Shown here piece by piece: positions 23,066-34,737 of a DNA stretch of 64,000 nt. A program made the translations under genes and the position numbers. This DNA is from Nectonema munidae. Its lineage: Eukaryota > Nematomorpha > Nectonematoida > Nectonematidae. The stretch covers positions 2,005,501-2,069,500 of the forward strand of contig JAUIRK010000945.1 of the NCBI GenBank assembly GCA_030549495.1, in the 5' to 3' direction. Within the stretch, counting starts at the first letter, position 1. Each line of letters begins with the position of its first letter. The notes below the pieces were generated by a model, which was not told the origin of the DNA, did no database searches, and was given only the letters and a program-made list of their open reading frames with translations.

Positions 23066-24086
23066 TGTTGAAGTAGTTTGTCGTAATATTTTGTAAATGT
23101 TAAAATTATTTATTGAATTGTGTTTAGAATTTTGGTTTGTATTCTCTCTTTATGTATTTAAACGTGAGAAAGTGGTAAACTAAGTAAGATAGTGGCGAGA
23201 AAGTGACGACGCTTTGAAATAATCACTGTAATGTGAACTAGCTTGGCAAACGTTTGTTATCGCAATGAAAGAGCCAATGAAAATGCGTGAATTTATCGAT
23301 GAAATAAATTTGACCAACCAGATGTGATATCATCATAAAGCACAGAAAGATACAACCATGCTAAAGCCTAAGAACTCATCACACCATATAACACACCAAA
23401 CGCTTAACATATACTGCTACTACTGTATATAAATAAACCTATATAGCTAGTTTGTATAGCTATAGCTAACCCTAAAAATTCCACCATTGTTGTGAGATTT
23501 CATGTGTTTTTGCAAAAAATTCAACATAACTTATCCAATTCTCATATTTGGAGTTCAATGGTGATCACATTTTTTGATTAAAACCAATCAAAGTCATAAA
23601 AAGAGATTTTAAACTTCTATACTAAACTTAAAATTAATTGTTTTATCAACCATGTTCAACTTATTTACTTTGCAAAAAGTTACATCTAAATTTTATTGGC
23701 GCATCAAAAAATTTGAAATATATTCAATATAAACTTATACATGCTTGGAATTGAAAGAGACCAAAGTCTTCCAATTGATATTGTTTTTTAAGGTTTTGGA
23801 CCCCATTGGATTTCATTTCATACTAAAATCGATTTAGTTGACATAACAACTTTTTTCCCTATTTTTCTAAAACCTTTTTGAAGGATTCAAACAATTCATA
23901 CTTCCTTTTGTGTCACAAATCACTATAGTTGATCGAAGACGCAAAAAATGAGTGGAAAACAAAAAATGCAAGATTAGAAACATTTTTGTTTTTTATTGAT
24001 TTTCTAGTACTGATTGCGAATGCTTTAAATATAGTCAATCTCTTGAGACTTTGCCCTATGGATGTGATTGGAGATGATGACTGAAT

Positions 24087-24306
24087 TTACTCATCTTTAT
24101 CTTTGATGTCGAAAACCTTTTCAAACTTCTTGAACAAGTGGAATCTCTGCAATTCTTGATTTAGGTCCTTTTCCAGCTCCATTTTCATCTTTAACTTTTT
24201 TTCAACGTATTTCATTCTCTTCTTGATGCTTTTTTTCACGTACCTTTTCATATAACTTTTCACATCTGAGGTGATTTTCTTCTTCAACTCCTTGTAAGTT
24301 CTAATT
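24087..24306 (-). CDS. Lys-rich coiled-coil exon, unit 2
   Basis: On the minus strand a strong acceptor TTTTTCTTTTTTCTAG ends at 24307 and a 220-bp open exon follows to a TAA at 24087. It begins IRTYKELKKKITSDVKSYMK and ends FEKVFDIKDKDE. It is rich in Lys and Glu with a coiled-coil pattern. The open frame continues upstream to an ATG at 24431. In unit 4 that upstream stretch carries a stop, and it looks intronic, so I start the exon at the acceptor. Earlier exons were not found. Product not recognised. Copies: 38951-39170 (intact) and 54737-54953 (broken). Confidence 0.5.
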
Positions 24307-24616
24307 CTAGAAAAAAGAAAAATTTTAAAAATAATGTATCCTAAATAAGTTTTAATTAGGATACTTTCTGAATTTATCAAATCATAAAAACGTTCTGAAG
24401 AATATGTTAACTCTACTTTTAATTCCTTCATTCAAATGGAACTTTTGGTAATTCAATATACTGCTATTTTGCAGTTCACTTTTTTTGTATGTTCGTTTCT
24501 GTTAATAAATTGATTGGAATTTTTTATTCATCTGTTCGTTCAAGGTTTATTGGAATTAAGGTAGATTCAGGATTTGAAGTGTTTTTTGATTTTTTTACAT
24601 AATTTCTAAATTCTTA

Positions 24617-26180
24617 TTCTTACTCGTTAACTTAGACGCATCTAAAAGTCCTGGAAATGATAATATACCTCCATTGTTTTTCAAAAACTTAGCTGATTTT
24701 CTTGCTGTTCCTTTGACTATAATTTTCAATAAATCTCTTGAAGAACCACAGCTCTCTGATGCATGGAAATTAAGTTGTGTTACACCTATTTTTAAAAAAG
24801 GATGCAAAAACCATGTCTCAAGTTACAGACCAATATCAGTTAAGTGTGCAATGTTTAAAGTCCTTGAATCTATAATTAATGATAAAATTTATGCTCATCT
24901 TGAATTAAATGGTTTATTGTCCAATTTTCAACATGGCTTTCGCCGAAAAAAAGTCTACAATTACTAATTTGATTGAGTTTATGAATCAAGTCACACTTGA
25001 AATGAATAATGATAAGACAGTAAATGTTATTTATTTGGACTTTGAACTTTGATACACTTCCTCATAAGTGGCTCCTTTTAAAGTTGCAGTCTTTTGGTCT
25101 TTCTGGAAATTTTCTGAATTGGATTGAAAATTATGTATGTGGAAGTAAATCTCTTATATAAGTAAATGGATTCCGGTCCAAAATCAACAAGATTCCAAGT
25201 GGTGTTCCTCAAGGATCAATATTTGGACTAATATTTTTCAATCTGTTTGTCAATGATATATCTGATAGACTTAAATCTAGTATCAAGTTATTTTCTGACG
25301 ACATAAAGATATACGCTTCTTCCAACGAATTCTCTAACCATTGGCTGCAGCAAGATTTGTTTTCAATATATCAATGGACAGTTGAATGGGACATGAAAGA
25401 AATTAAACATTGATAAGTGCTATCATCTTCAAATTGGACGGCCTGATAATAGTGTCTTCTTCTTAGGTGGGAAGCCGCTCAAAAAAGTTTTAAAGCAAAT
25501 CGATTTGGGGATTGTTATTGACTCTAAACTTAGTTTCAAAGAACACGTGTCTGTTAGTGTCAAAAAAGCTTACTCTATCTTGCATATGCTCAAAAACACT
25601 TTTGTCTTCTCTAACAAAGATGTAGCTGTTCACTTATTTAAATCATTGGTAAGGCCAATCCTCGAGTATGGAAATATAATTTTTGGGAATTCCTGTTTAT
25701 TTAACATGAGGAAAATTGAGAAAGTGCAAAGGGTGTTCACCAAATATTTGAAAGGTATGAAAAAGCTCAGCTATGAAGAAAGATTAAAAATCCTAAACTT
25801 ACCTACATTGTACTACAGAACGATTCGCAATGAAATGATAACTATATTTAATATAATAAATGATAATATGGATATCAATAGAAATGTTTTACCTGAATTT
25901 TCGACAAGAATATCTAGATCTCACCAGTACAAACTGAATACAGAACTTTCAACCAAATTCAGACGAAATTATTTTGCATTGAGAGGACTCAAAAGATGGA
26001 ATAGTTTACCTATCAAAGTTATTTCATCAAGCTCAATTGACATGTTTAAGAAAAAATTAGACAAATTTCTTGGCAATGAAATGTATAAATATATATAATT
26101 GAATTTGCAGATGCATTTTCATAGGCGTAAGCCTTTTATAATGCTTAATAAACTTATGTTATATTATGTTATGTTATTAT
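24617..26180 (+). mobile_element. LINE-C, 5'-truncated, unit 2
   Basis: The RT domain starts at LDASKSPGNDNIPPLFFKNL, then YRPIS, GFRRKK, GVPQGSIFGLIFFNLFVNDI and the catalytic FSDD (24640-25300); the endonuclease is missing. The last 197 codons (25505-26098) are one open frame to the normal stop, followed by a short 3' part and a TTATG-type tail (26150-26180). Frame breaks here include an extra A after CGCCGAAAAAA, an extra 4 bases near 25398 and a TAA for CAA near 25158. The break in the YLDF motif (24025 bp downstream of the truncation is not implied; it lies near 25045) is shared with unit 4, so it predates the duplication. Confidence 0.85.
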
Positions 26181-26602
26181 ATTCTGATACAAACAATAAA
26201 ATTTTCTGATATATTTTGTTTTTAGCGATTGTTGGTATATTCGCTTTCTGATAGTGCTTCTCGACTTCCTCAACGACTTTTTTTGAACTAAAAACACTTA
26301 TTTTTGTGTTTTTAGCAGATTCCTCTTCTCTAAACTTTTTCATAAAGCTAAGATAGCACAGCAAAACTTGTTTAAAGGTTGGAAGTCTACAACCAGTTAT
26401 AGTTAAATGAGTAAGTCCAGGAGTACTTCCCAGAAAAGGAAAATCTTTGCAAGAAAACCTTGTATTCATAATAACAAACAAAAAACTGCGGATAATTAAT
26501 TAAGTTGTTTTGTGACGTTCGCACCCATCCTTTCGGATATCGTGGCCCGCCCGGAATGCTGAGTCCAAGTCTAACTGGACTTTCCATCCCACTAAACACC
26601 AA
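26164..26602 (-). mobile_element. N-terminal piece of a transposase-like gene, unit 2
   Basis: Frame 26481-26164 reads FSCKDFPFLGSTPGLTHLTI, GCRLPTFKQVLLCYLSFMKK and KKVVEEVEKHYQKANIPTIA. The LPT-VL and E---KA-IPT patterns occur at the N-terminus of the same arthropod/cnidarian family as the relic at 254-2330. It stops exactly where LINE-C ends, so LINE-C probably interrupts it. A second overlapping frame (26602-26387) covers the 5' flank. It is followed by a tandem ATTAATTA run at 26622-26640. Confidence 0.5.
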
Positions 26603-27161
26603 TCGGCCCTTGTTTCATTTTTAATTAATTAATTAATTAAGTTGTTGCGGATACATCACACATTAATTTATATTAAATTTTTTTATTTGTTTTACAATGG
26701 TTAGAAATATAAGTAAGTTTAATTATTTATTTTATAATAAATATTTTAAAGATATATATATAATTTATTTTTTTAATATTTTTTTTAAGTTTATATTTGC
26801 TGTACTCAAAATAATAAATAATAGCAAAAAATAAATTTTTAATTAACGCCATCTATTTTGCGAACTAAAAAGTTATCTTAACATTTTTGTTCATTGCACC
26901 ACCTTAACAATTTTTTTTCGACATTTTTCTTTTTTGGACTCTAAAAAAAATAAGGCATAATCTCACAACCTCGGGGCAATGGAAACAGCCTATACAATTT
27001 TATATCAATGAATATTGTTAGACTCGCGCTAAGAATTTTTTTTCAACAAAAGTCACAATCTTTGTCACTACGTTTGCTACATTTTGTAACATTTAAAAAC
27101 TTAAATATTCAAAGAAACGCAATGATTTTCTTTTCTCGTATACTTTGATTTATGTTAGTTT

Positions 27162-27565
27162 GGTCCTCGGACATTTCGCCCCATTATTTTCATAAGACAG
27201 TTCGTCCCATGGACAATTCACCCTATTATTTTCATAGGACAGTTCGTCCCATGGACAATTCGCCCCATTATTTTTATAAGACATTTTGTTTCATGGACAA
27301 TTCGCCCCATTATTTTCATAAGACATTTTGTTTCATGGACAATTCGCCCCGTTATTTTCATAAGACATTTTGTCTCATGGACAATTCTAAAAAATTAAGA
27401 GATAAAATGAATAATTTGAAATAATTTAATAGAGATAAAATAAACAAGAATATAACATTTTTAAATAATTTTACACATATAATAAGCAAAGATGGATGAA
27501 ACTAATAGCCTATGAGACAATTTGTCAGGGGGAAAATTGTCTATGGGGCGAAATGTCTGTCGACC
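27162..27565. mobile_element. MITE with 42-bp subterminal tandem repeats, unit 2
   Basis: The left end GGTCCTCGGACATTTCGCCCCA and the right end (reverse complement) GGTCGACAGACATTTCGCCCCA form 22-bp imperfect inverted repeats. Flanks gttagttt and gttattta could be a diverged 8-bp target duplication. Next to the left end, five 42-bp units (gacaattcgccccattattttcataagaca...) run to about 27387. In one frame they read as MDNSPHYFHKTFCF repeats, which is a by-product, not a gene. The copy in unit 4 is 57815-58218. Confidence 0.55.
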
Positions 27566-27800
27566 GTTATTTAAATAATTTTTTAATTATAAGGGCTAGC
27601 TACTTAAACGTTGGCTTTTGCTGGTTATAAAAACTTGAAAATATCAAATATTAAACCCACATTCTTTATGCCTCCTATTATTTTGAAATTATTCTGAGAA
27701 CAGACGGTTCCATTTTAAAATAGTGAAAATTGCTTTATTAGTTTATTTTCTTTCCTTTCTCTCTTATGTTAATTATGTAGCAAATTTTTCAATTTTGAGT

Positions 27801-27949
27801 AAAAGGTAAGGTACAGCGGGTGTATTTTCATTGACAAGGCACTGATGTACCGCTTATGTCAAACTATGAACAAATTCGTATGGATGAGGAATCGAATCCA
27901 GAGGCTTCCGTGCTGAGTCCATCATCTCAACCAACCTGCCATGCCACCC
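27801..27949 (-). mobile_element. tRNA-derived SINE, family 1, unit 2
   Basis: Same family as 3224-3371. The B-box region reads GGATTCGATTCC, and the A-box-like TGGCATGGCAGGTTGGTTG ends at 27947. Shared with unit 4, so it was inserted before the duplication. Confidence 0.65.
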
Positions 27950-28003
27950 ATAGAGTATGCAGTAGTCAAATTAGTTTTCAAAAAACTTGACCCTATTAGT
28001 GCT

Positions 28004-28034
28004 GGGGGGGGGGGGCCCCCCCCCCCCCCCCCCC
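28004..28034. repeat. G12-C19 homopolymer hairpin
   Basis: Twelve G are followed directly by nineteen C. In unit 4 the same site is G15-taaa-C24 (58657-58699). It could form a perfect G:C hairpin or a quadruplex. Exact lengths may be unreliable in sequencing. Confidence 0.7.
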
Positions 28035-28399
28035 TTCACTAAAAAATAATTAATTGTAGAAAATTGGCTAAATCATATCCCTTCAAATTTTGTGACTTTT
28101 CCTAAAATCGCTAGCTGCATCTTTTGAGACCATTTTCATGGTAGTTGAATGACCCCTTCATGTCCAAAACTGTCAATCAAAATAAAAAATTAAAATTTTT
28201 CAGCAAAATTTTGACATTATCTGTACTTAACCTTATAACTTAGGATCTATATTATATAATACCTTAAAAATTCATATTTATATACAGTTTGGAACGCATA
28301 ACACTTTATATATTTAATTTTTTCAATAATCATGGCTAATTTTTAGAAAATGTCAATTAAATTTTGAGATCAAAAATATATCTAATAAAATATACCTTC

Positions 28400-28945
28400 A
28401 AATTTTACATAAAATATATGTTTTTATACTAAATCGGTCATGCTGTTTTCATTTCTGGACTCTTTTTTTACATTTAGGATTTGAAAATACCCATAAGTAT
28501 TAATCAAATTTGCGGTTTACTTCTGAAAATTGTCTCCAAAAACATTCCTTCACATTTTACATGAAATATATGTGTTATACTAAATCAGCCATGCTGGTTT
28601 CATTTCTGGACTAATTTTTTTACGTTTAGCATCTGGAAATACCTATAAGTGTTAATCAAATTTGCGGTTTACTTCTAAAAATTGTCTCCAAAAACATTCA
28701 TTAAAATTTTACGATGAAATATATGTTTTATACCAAATCAACCATGCTGTTTTCATTTCTGAACTCATTTTTCAAATTTAGAGATTTTAAAATATCAGTC
28801 AAAATTTGCGATTTACTTCTAAAAGCTATCTCCAAATATATTCTCTCAATTTTACATGAAATATTTGTTTTTATACCAAATCCATCATGGTGTTTTCATT
28901 TTTGAATCCATTTTTTACATTTAGGTTTTGAAAATATGAATTGTT
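28400..28945. repeat. about four 150-bp tandem repeats, unit 2
   Basis: The phrase ata-gtttttatactaaatc-g-catgctgttttcattt recurs with catgctg near 28438, 28590, 28743 and 28887, a spacing of 144-153 bases. The copies are diverged from each other. The array abuts the transposon-like ORF at about 28938. Copy in unit 4: about 59060-59600. Confidence 0.6.
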
Positions 28946-30036
28946 TAGCAAGGCCAAGTTTGATATGGAGCGGTGGTAAAAGGACTTTTTCTTTCTGTAC
29001 CAGTGGAGTAAACTTGACGTTATGACACCCAATTTTGAAATATGTTCTTTTTGCCAGACATTTTCTGTGTAAGGTTTTTCTTTGTCCCTACTGTTCCATA
29101 AACAAAGGAAGCAAGGATACTTTGTATATCCGCCCTGCATTCCCAAAAGCAAACCAATTATTTTGAAATCTTCGCAAATATCCTAATTATACTTTTCATA
29201 TTTTATCAATTCAAGTAAAATTTTCAAATTTTCATAACTTTCTTTAAGTTGTGAGGAATGACCGATAGGTTTTGAGGGATATTTGTTACCGTTATGAAGC
29301 AAAACTGCTTTCAAACTTTTTAAGGACGAATCAATAAATAAACGCCATTGGTTGGAAAGATGAGATACTCCAATTTCTTCAAACAAACCTGAAATATTTG
29401 AACAAAAACACAGAGTATTAGGCATAGAATAAAAACGTGAAAAGTCTTTGTGTCTATGCCTATACTTTTCAATTTTCACTCCTGGAGATAACAAATTCCA
29501 TTCCTTCAGTCGGGAAGCTAAAAGCTTTAGAGATGATTTAGTCATATTCAAATCCTTCACTAAGTCATCGAGTTCATCCTGGTTAGGAAAGAGATGTTGA
29601 CTTTCAATGAATTTTATTTGTGTTGGTATCCAAGGCTCTTCACTATTGACATCTTCATCAGTTACAGAAGTTTGTGGTAAAGATGGAATTGGTAGCTCTA
29701 TACTATGTAAAACAGGAGCCAAAGAAGAAGGAATGTTTGGATAAACAAGTTTTTTCTTGTCTGTGGGATTTTTATACCAATTAATATCAACCATACAAAA
29801 ATAGCAATCATTGAAATGATTGGTAGGTTCCCTCCATACTCTTGGAACAGCAAACGGCATACATTTTCTCATTCCTCTTTACCAGCCTTCCAAAAGTGAC
29901 TTGCAAGATTCGCAAATCACATGCGGTGCCCAAGATTTGTCCTGGTCAGCAATGGAAATGCCGAAATATTTTTTATATGCAACAAAGTATCTTGTGTGTG
30001 AGGATATGTTGAATTTGACTTGTTTAGAATTTACAT
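28938..30036 (-). pseudogene. repeat-associated 'WREPTNH' ORF, unit 2
   Basis: A protein type I know as widespread in arthropod and Hydra repeats; its biochemical role is unknown to me. Seen: VKFNISSHTRYFVAYKKYFG and SWAPHVICESCKSLLEGW (30020-29880), then a TAA, then RGMRKCMPFAVPRVWREPTN (29872 on), YFCMVD, LKEWNLLSPG and LKAVLLHNGNKYPSKPIGHS. One base is lost near 29182, which shifts the Cys-rich end (GGYTKYPCFLCLWNSRDKEK). The TAA after LEGW is common to units 2, 3 and 4. The N-terminal end is cut by the junction with the Q/P-rich exon. Confidence 0.6.
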
Positions 30037-30049
30037 TTTTGCTCTCCAG

Positions 30050-30502
30050 TGGATCTTTATCCCGATTCAAACTACATCACAGGACAAAGTCAGTACTTGG
30101 GCAATCAGGTAGATGCACAACAAGCGCGCTTTATGATTGGAAGCGAGTTGGATGAAAATAAGCCCCAAGTGCTCCCATATTATCCAGGCTACGATCCCCA
30201 AATATCCATTCCTTACTCTCAAGATCCGTTGATCCAACAACAAACTCCCAACATTTTCAATTCTAAATTCACAAAAAAAGACCTGAACCCTTCTTTACCG
30301 CAAACCCAACCCCAAAACCCTCAAACACAGCACAGGCAAAGCCGGTACCTCCAACAAGTGCAACAACATCCCCAGTTCATTTCTCCGATCGCCAACAAAG
30401 TGGGTTATCAAACGCAAATAGCTGCCGTTGTCCCAAACCAAGATCAGTCCCGCTTTCCCGTGGAAATTAAGGAGAACTGGATCTCACAAAGTTCTGTCGA
30501 CA
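30050..30502 (+). CDS. Q/P-rich protein, last exon, unit 2 (3' end replaced)
   Basis: The acceptor ttttgctctccag ends at 30049. The frame reads DLYPDSNYITGQSQYLGNQV, QVLPYYPGYDPQISIPYSQD, FTKKDLNPSLPQTQPQ and QTQIAAVVPNQDQSR without a break, which supports this as the true reading. Units 1 and 3 have lost two bases within acaaaaaaagacctg. After SSVD the exon joins antisense piggyBac sequence at about 30502, so the frame runs on for about 49 unrelated codons to a stop at 30646. The normal C-terminus (ending EIVPK in unit 3) is missing. Partial; an altered product is possible if it is transcribed. Confidence 0.5.
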
Positions 30503-31354
30503 AACATAAATTTCCTACATTTAGAACACTTCCTAGTGCCTCTTGTTCTAGGTCGACATTCCAAAAATTGAGAAGTATCCTCTTGAAGAACTGCTCTCAG
30601 ATGCTGGCCATTCTGAAGCAAACCCATAGTAAAAAAGAAGACTTTTGATAAGCCTAGATTTAGATATCTGACTAATGTTAGTGCGAATGCTCATAGAATT
30701 AAAACAAAGCTTTTGTGATAAAATTAAAAAAAACTTTTCTACCTCCTTTCTGTATAGCTACAGCATCGCAAGGACAGTTGTGCTTATAAATAACCCATGA
30801 ATTGTAGGCACCTGTATCCAGATGATTTGAAAATACCGCGACTGTCCATCTCCTTTATAACTAGTGAAGTCCCTTGACATTCCATTAAAACAATCAACCC
30901 GCTTTTGTGTTTATTATACAAAATCAAGCTTTCGGCGTTTTTTATGTGCTGTGATAAAAACATCTCTATTATGCTGCGATGACAGAACATAAACCGCTTT
31001 GAAGTTTTTCCTGGCGTGCCTTTCTGGTATATAAACTGAAAGGGAACAACTGCTTGAATAAACAGTTTTACTTAAAAGTAGACATGCAAAGTAAGCAAGT
31101 ATATCGCTTACAGCAAATTTTTCGTGACAAACTTTTAAATCTGGCCACTTTGGTGATTCTAACGGTTAGAATCTAATTAGAGAATCTGAGCTAAATAAAA
31201 CAGAAAGTCATTGAGCAGTTCTTTTCTATAGTTTTTCCTCTGTTGGGTAATCTTCACCTTGAAAAATATCAGAAGCATTTGATTCAAAAGTGGATGTATA
31301 GACTTCACTTTCTTCGGAGGAGCTAGACGTGAGAGTAGACGATGAAAATTCCAT
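30503..31354 (-). mobile_element. piggyBac relic, internally deleted, unit 2
   Basis: ATG at 31354 opens MEFSSSTLTSSSSEESEVYT, an acidic Ser-rich N-terminus typical of piggyBac. Later pieces are YIPERHARKNFKAVY near 31020, LILYNKHKSGL near 30920 and the C-terminal Cys-rich ECRPRTRGTRKCSKCRKF at 30562-30510. The catalytic core is almost absent. Its C-terminal end abuts the Q/P-rich exon with no TTAA visible at the junction. The copy in unit 4 is at 61166-62020. Confidence 0.7.
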
Positions 31355-31359
31355 TAGAA

Positions 31360-32068
31360 TAGAAGGAAAACAAAAAATGTTTGAAAAGTAAAGACAGAGC
31401 AAATGAAGAGAATTAGTTATTCTGAACACTGAATAGTAGAAGTAGAAAAGAGAAGTAGCAAAGAGATTTTTTCCGTTAGAAAAATGCAAACATTGCGTAA
31501 TCAGCACGTTTATGGTGGCGCAAAATGATCAATAAACGGAGAAGAATGAACTCGAAGCGAGTGAGAAATGTATATTATAAAAGTATTTCAAAGATAAGAT
31601 GAAAGTCGATTCTAATAAAATGTAAACAATATGTACGTAAAGTCGTAACATATGATCACAGTATTTCAGGCAAAGAGGCGCGATGAAACGAATACAAGAT
31701 AAGTAAATCGATTATAACCATAGTGAAATACACATATATAAAATAACAAAAGCCTATGAAGAATGAACATAATATATCAAGTGGGAGAAAACATAGTGTT
31801 GAATAAAATGTGATTGATGATTCCAATAAATGGATCATTCGAACTTAAGCGTGTCAAAATCTTAACCCTGCATCCCAAATCCTAAATTATCAACCGAAAG
31901 TTTAAAATGCTATATTTTGGTTTTTTCACTTTGAAAAAGTCAGGATAAATTATTTACAAGTGGTTTATCTAGCTATTTTTGCAAGAAATAACATAATGGA
32001 GCTATAGGCTTTTTTCTCCATCAGTGTGTCCCCGTGTAAGTACAATTTCGTGTGTCCTGCGAAGGTTC
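31360..32068. other. no gene recognised (units 2 and 4)
   Basis: AT-rich, matched by 62030-62736. TTAACCCTGCATCCC at 31862 resembles a piggyBac TTAA/CCC end, but no partner was found. Confidence 0.35.
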
Positions 32069-34006
32069 GCATGGCCAAAATATTTTCACTACTTCAATGG
32101 CCGTATAGGGCCTCGAGAGGCTATTTTTAAATTTTTCGAATTTACTTCTCGGATTTTTTTTGGAACGATTCAACAAATTTCTATAGGAATAAAAAAGTTT
32201 TTTTTTTTAGAAAAAAAAGTCTATAAAAATGTTCTATGATAAATATTTTTAATTTAACGCCATCTATTTTATTCTAAAATTTTATCGGCTTTTCATACAA
32301 TAGTTTTATACTTAATTTTCTCACAAACTTTTTGATTATAAAATAAATTTGCATATAAAATAAGAGGAGATAACCTTAAATAAAAAGACAAACTTAAAAC
32401 GAAAAAGGATGACATAAAGTGAAAAAGGACGAATTTGAAGTGAAAATGCCATTAGTGAAAATTTTTTAAGGTTGAGATAACATTATATTTTTAAAATTAA
32501 TGTATAAAATTCTAAGTCAAAGGAATTTTTAACATTGGCAAAAAAAGCACAAAATCCGTCAATGGTGTTAGAACAAAAATTCTCCGAAAGTTTCAAAAGC
32601 AAATCGTTGAATGTAATTTCCAGAACTTTCTACAACTTCAAAGAAAAATTCCAAGTGTAAGCTCTGTAGAATTATGAACTTTCATTTCAGACTTCAGAAG
32701 CATTTATCTTTTTTCCATTACACGTGTATAAGAATGCGTATATTTAAATTTTCCGATTTCACTTAACTTTTGACTTGAATTGATGAAGGTTATCGATAAC
32801 ATACTTCAGAAAGAATGCACTCCTCATGGGAAAACTAAAATAAAAGTAGCACGTTGGAAAATGGCAAATATTTAAATTCCAAAGTAACTTGACTTCCAAA
32901 ATTCTGACATACGTTTCACCCTTCGTACTCAAATAAAATACCATATGTGAAAATCATATACAAAGAACGTGAGCTACCAAGCTATTGCGATTATACAGAA
33001 AAAAAATTATAAACATGCAGTTTAATTTAAGATCACTAAAAGTCCTACGTAGATCTTTTAGGACAGACAGACTCCATAAATCGAAAAAGTTTTGTTTCTT
33101 CACTTACACGTGTATACACTAAAATTTAGGCAGTACTTGTAGTTGAGATTTGGGGGAGATATAAGAAAGAAAGATGATAAAAAAGTCAAAAAAGAATGAG
33201 ACTCAACTTCCAAGTTTGCCAAAGACTCGATCAATGTCCAAACAAAGAAAATTTGGTTAATGCCCAAAAGTTGGCGCAAAGGAAAGGGAGAGAGATATGT
33301 AAAAAATTTCTTTTATGTAACTTTCTTGCAATGAATAGAAAGAGAGGTGATATCAGAAGAAGCCTTTAGATTAGACAAAAGAGAAAACTAAAGACATTTT
33401 GGCCTAAAAGAGTCGATCATTCTGGTGATAATGGAAATAATAGCATAATCATCATCATTAACATCAACATGATAAGAAAGTATATAAAGATTGCCACTTC
33501 AAGAGTTGACGAAGAAGAATCAAGATGGAAGAAATAAAAATGGAGTGAGCAATGCAGCCAACTTCACATGGATAAATTTCTCGACCTGAAAAATACAAAG
33601 AATGCGTAATGTGTGTCAAAATGTTGACAAAAAAAATAAAAAAAATATTAATTTTCTTAATATTAATATAAGCTATTATTATTTAAGCTAGCTTTCTAAC
33701 TTATTGATTAACTAATTGGATGTATTTTTTACTCTTTTACTGTTTTACTATGCAGAACGCTTCAAGTTGTCGTCTATTTTTTGTAAATCGGTATTAGACC
33801 TTTTGACCGTTTTTTATCAGTTATTTTTTATTTGGCATTTAATCTGCACACCATATGCAGTAGAAGAACTGAGATAAATCAGATATGCAAAAGTCCGCTT
33901 ACAAAGAATGAAACTCTTCTGAATTAAAAGAATGCCTTCATAATAAGTCAATGTAATTCGAGAAATGATTTGGAATTAAAAAGGATTCTGTATATGCTTA
34001 ACTTAC

Positions 34007-34384
34007 TTCCAATATCTCTGCATCTGAGAAGGCTGTAGCCATTGAGGGACAGAAGAATAAATGCTCTGAATGTATTTTCTCCAAAATCAACTAGATCTAG
34101 ACATGATAATTCCAACAAATAACGGTTTTTTTTAAAAAATAATAAAAATAAATTTCTTCATTATGCGGTTTAGCATGTGATCAACTATTATTCAAAATTT
34201 GATCAAATAGACAAAACAAATAAATTTAAGATTATTATCATTATTTGAAATTTAAAAAAATATAGATTTACTTAAAATAAATTTAAAAAATGGAACGTAT
34301 ATAATGAATATAAATATTAAGTAAGGAATCGCATTTACCTTCAAACATTCTGCTAATTTTTTAAATCTGGATTCCGAGTCCCCC
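34007..34384 (-). other. candidate exon pair 3' of the pseudokinase, unit 3
   Basis: Both pieces (34007-34090 and 34339-34384) keep acceptor, donor and frame. Unit 3 is thus the only unit where the pair is undamaged. Product not recognised. Confidence 0.3.
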
Positions 34385-34737
34385 CTAAAAGGTATTGACC
34401 GCTCGCCGGCGGGGGTATCATGTGAGCCAGAAACTCACACTCATTGTTGCCCGGTTATAATTTCATCGATAACATTTTTACACATTTTCACTATGATTGA
34501 TAACTTTAATACTTTATAACTTGCGAAACTATTTTTTTACTACATTTTTTTCGATTTTTACCTTTTTTATTAATTTTTTTATTCAAAATTTAACTTTTTT
34601 ATTATAAATTTAAATGAACAACTTTCACATACCTCAATTACACTGAAAATCAAAATGGGAATAATAAATATTTTTTGTTAACTATTTTAAAGAATTTGAG
34701 ACTTTTTGAGATAGGTTGGTTAAAACATTTTTAAAAT

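Larger units (their letters stand above)
19583..23812. repeat. segmental block, unit 2
   Basis: Matches 32358-36596 and 50256-54470, and its first 1.3 kb matches 63027-64000. The left edge abuts LINE-B; the right edge (after accccattggattt) is where units 1 and 3 diverge. It contains the 20-bp tandem leader, about 1.5 kb without a recognised gene, and pseudokinase copy 2. Confidence 0.9.

Noticed and set aside
24307-24431. N-terminal 42 codons upstream of the coiled-coil exon
   Set aside because: They lie before a strong acceptor, and the same stretch has a stop in unit 4; more likely intron.
27152-27424. 90-codon repeat protein MDNSPHYFHKTF
   Set aside because: The frame is a by-product of a 42-bp MITE tandem repeat.
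27169-28945. CRISPR-like arrays
   Set aside because: Repeats are directly adjacent without unique spacers, and the DNA is eukaryotic.
30500-30648. C-terminal 49 codons of the Q/P-rich frame as a native domain
   Set aside because: They are the antisense of the piggyBac Cys-rich domain; units 1 and 3 have a different end.
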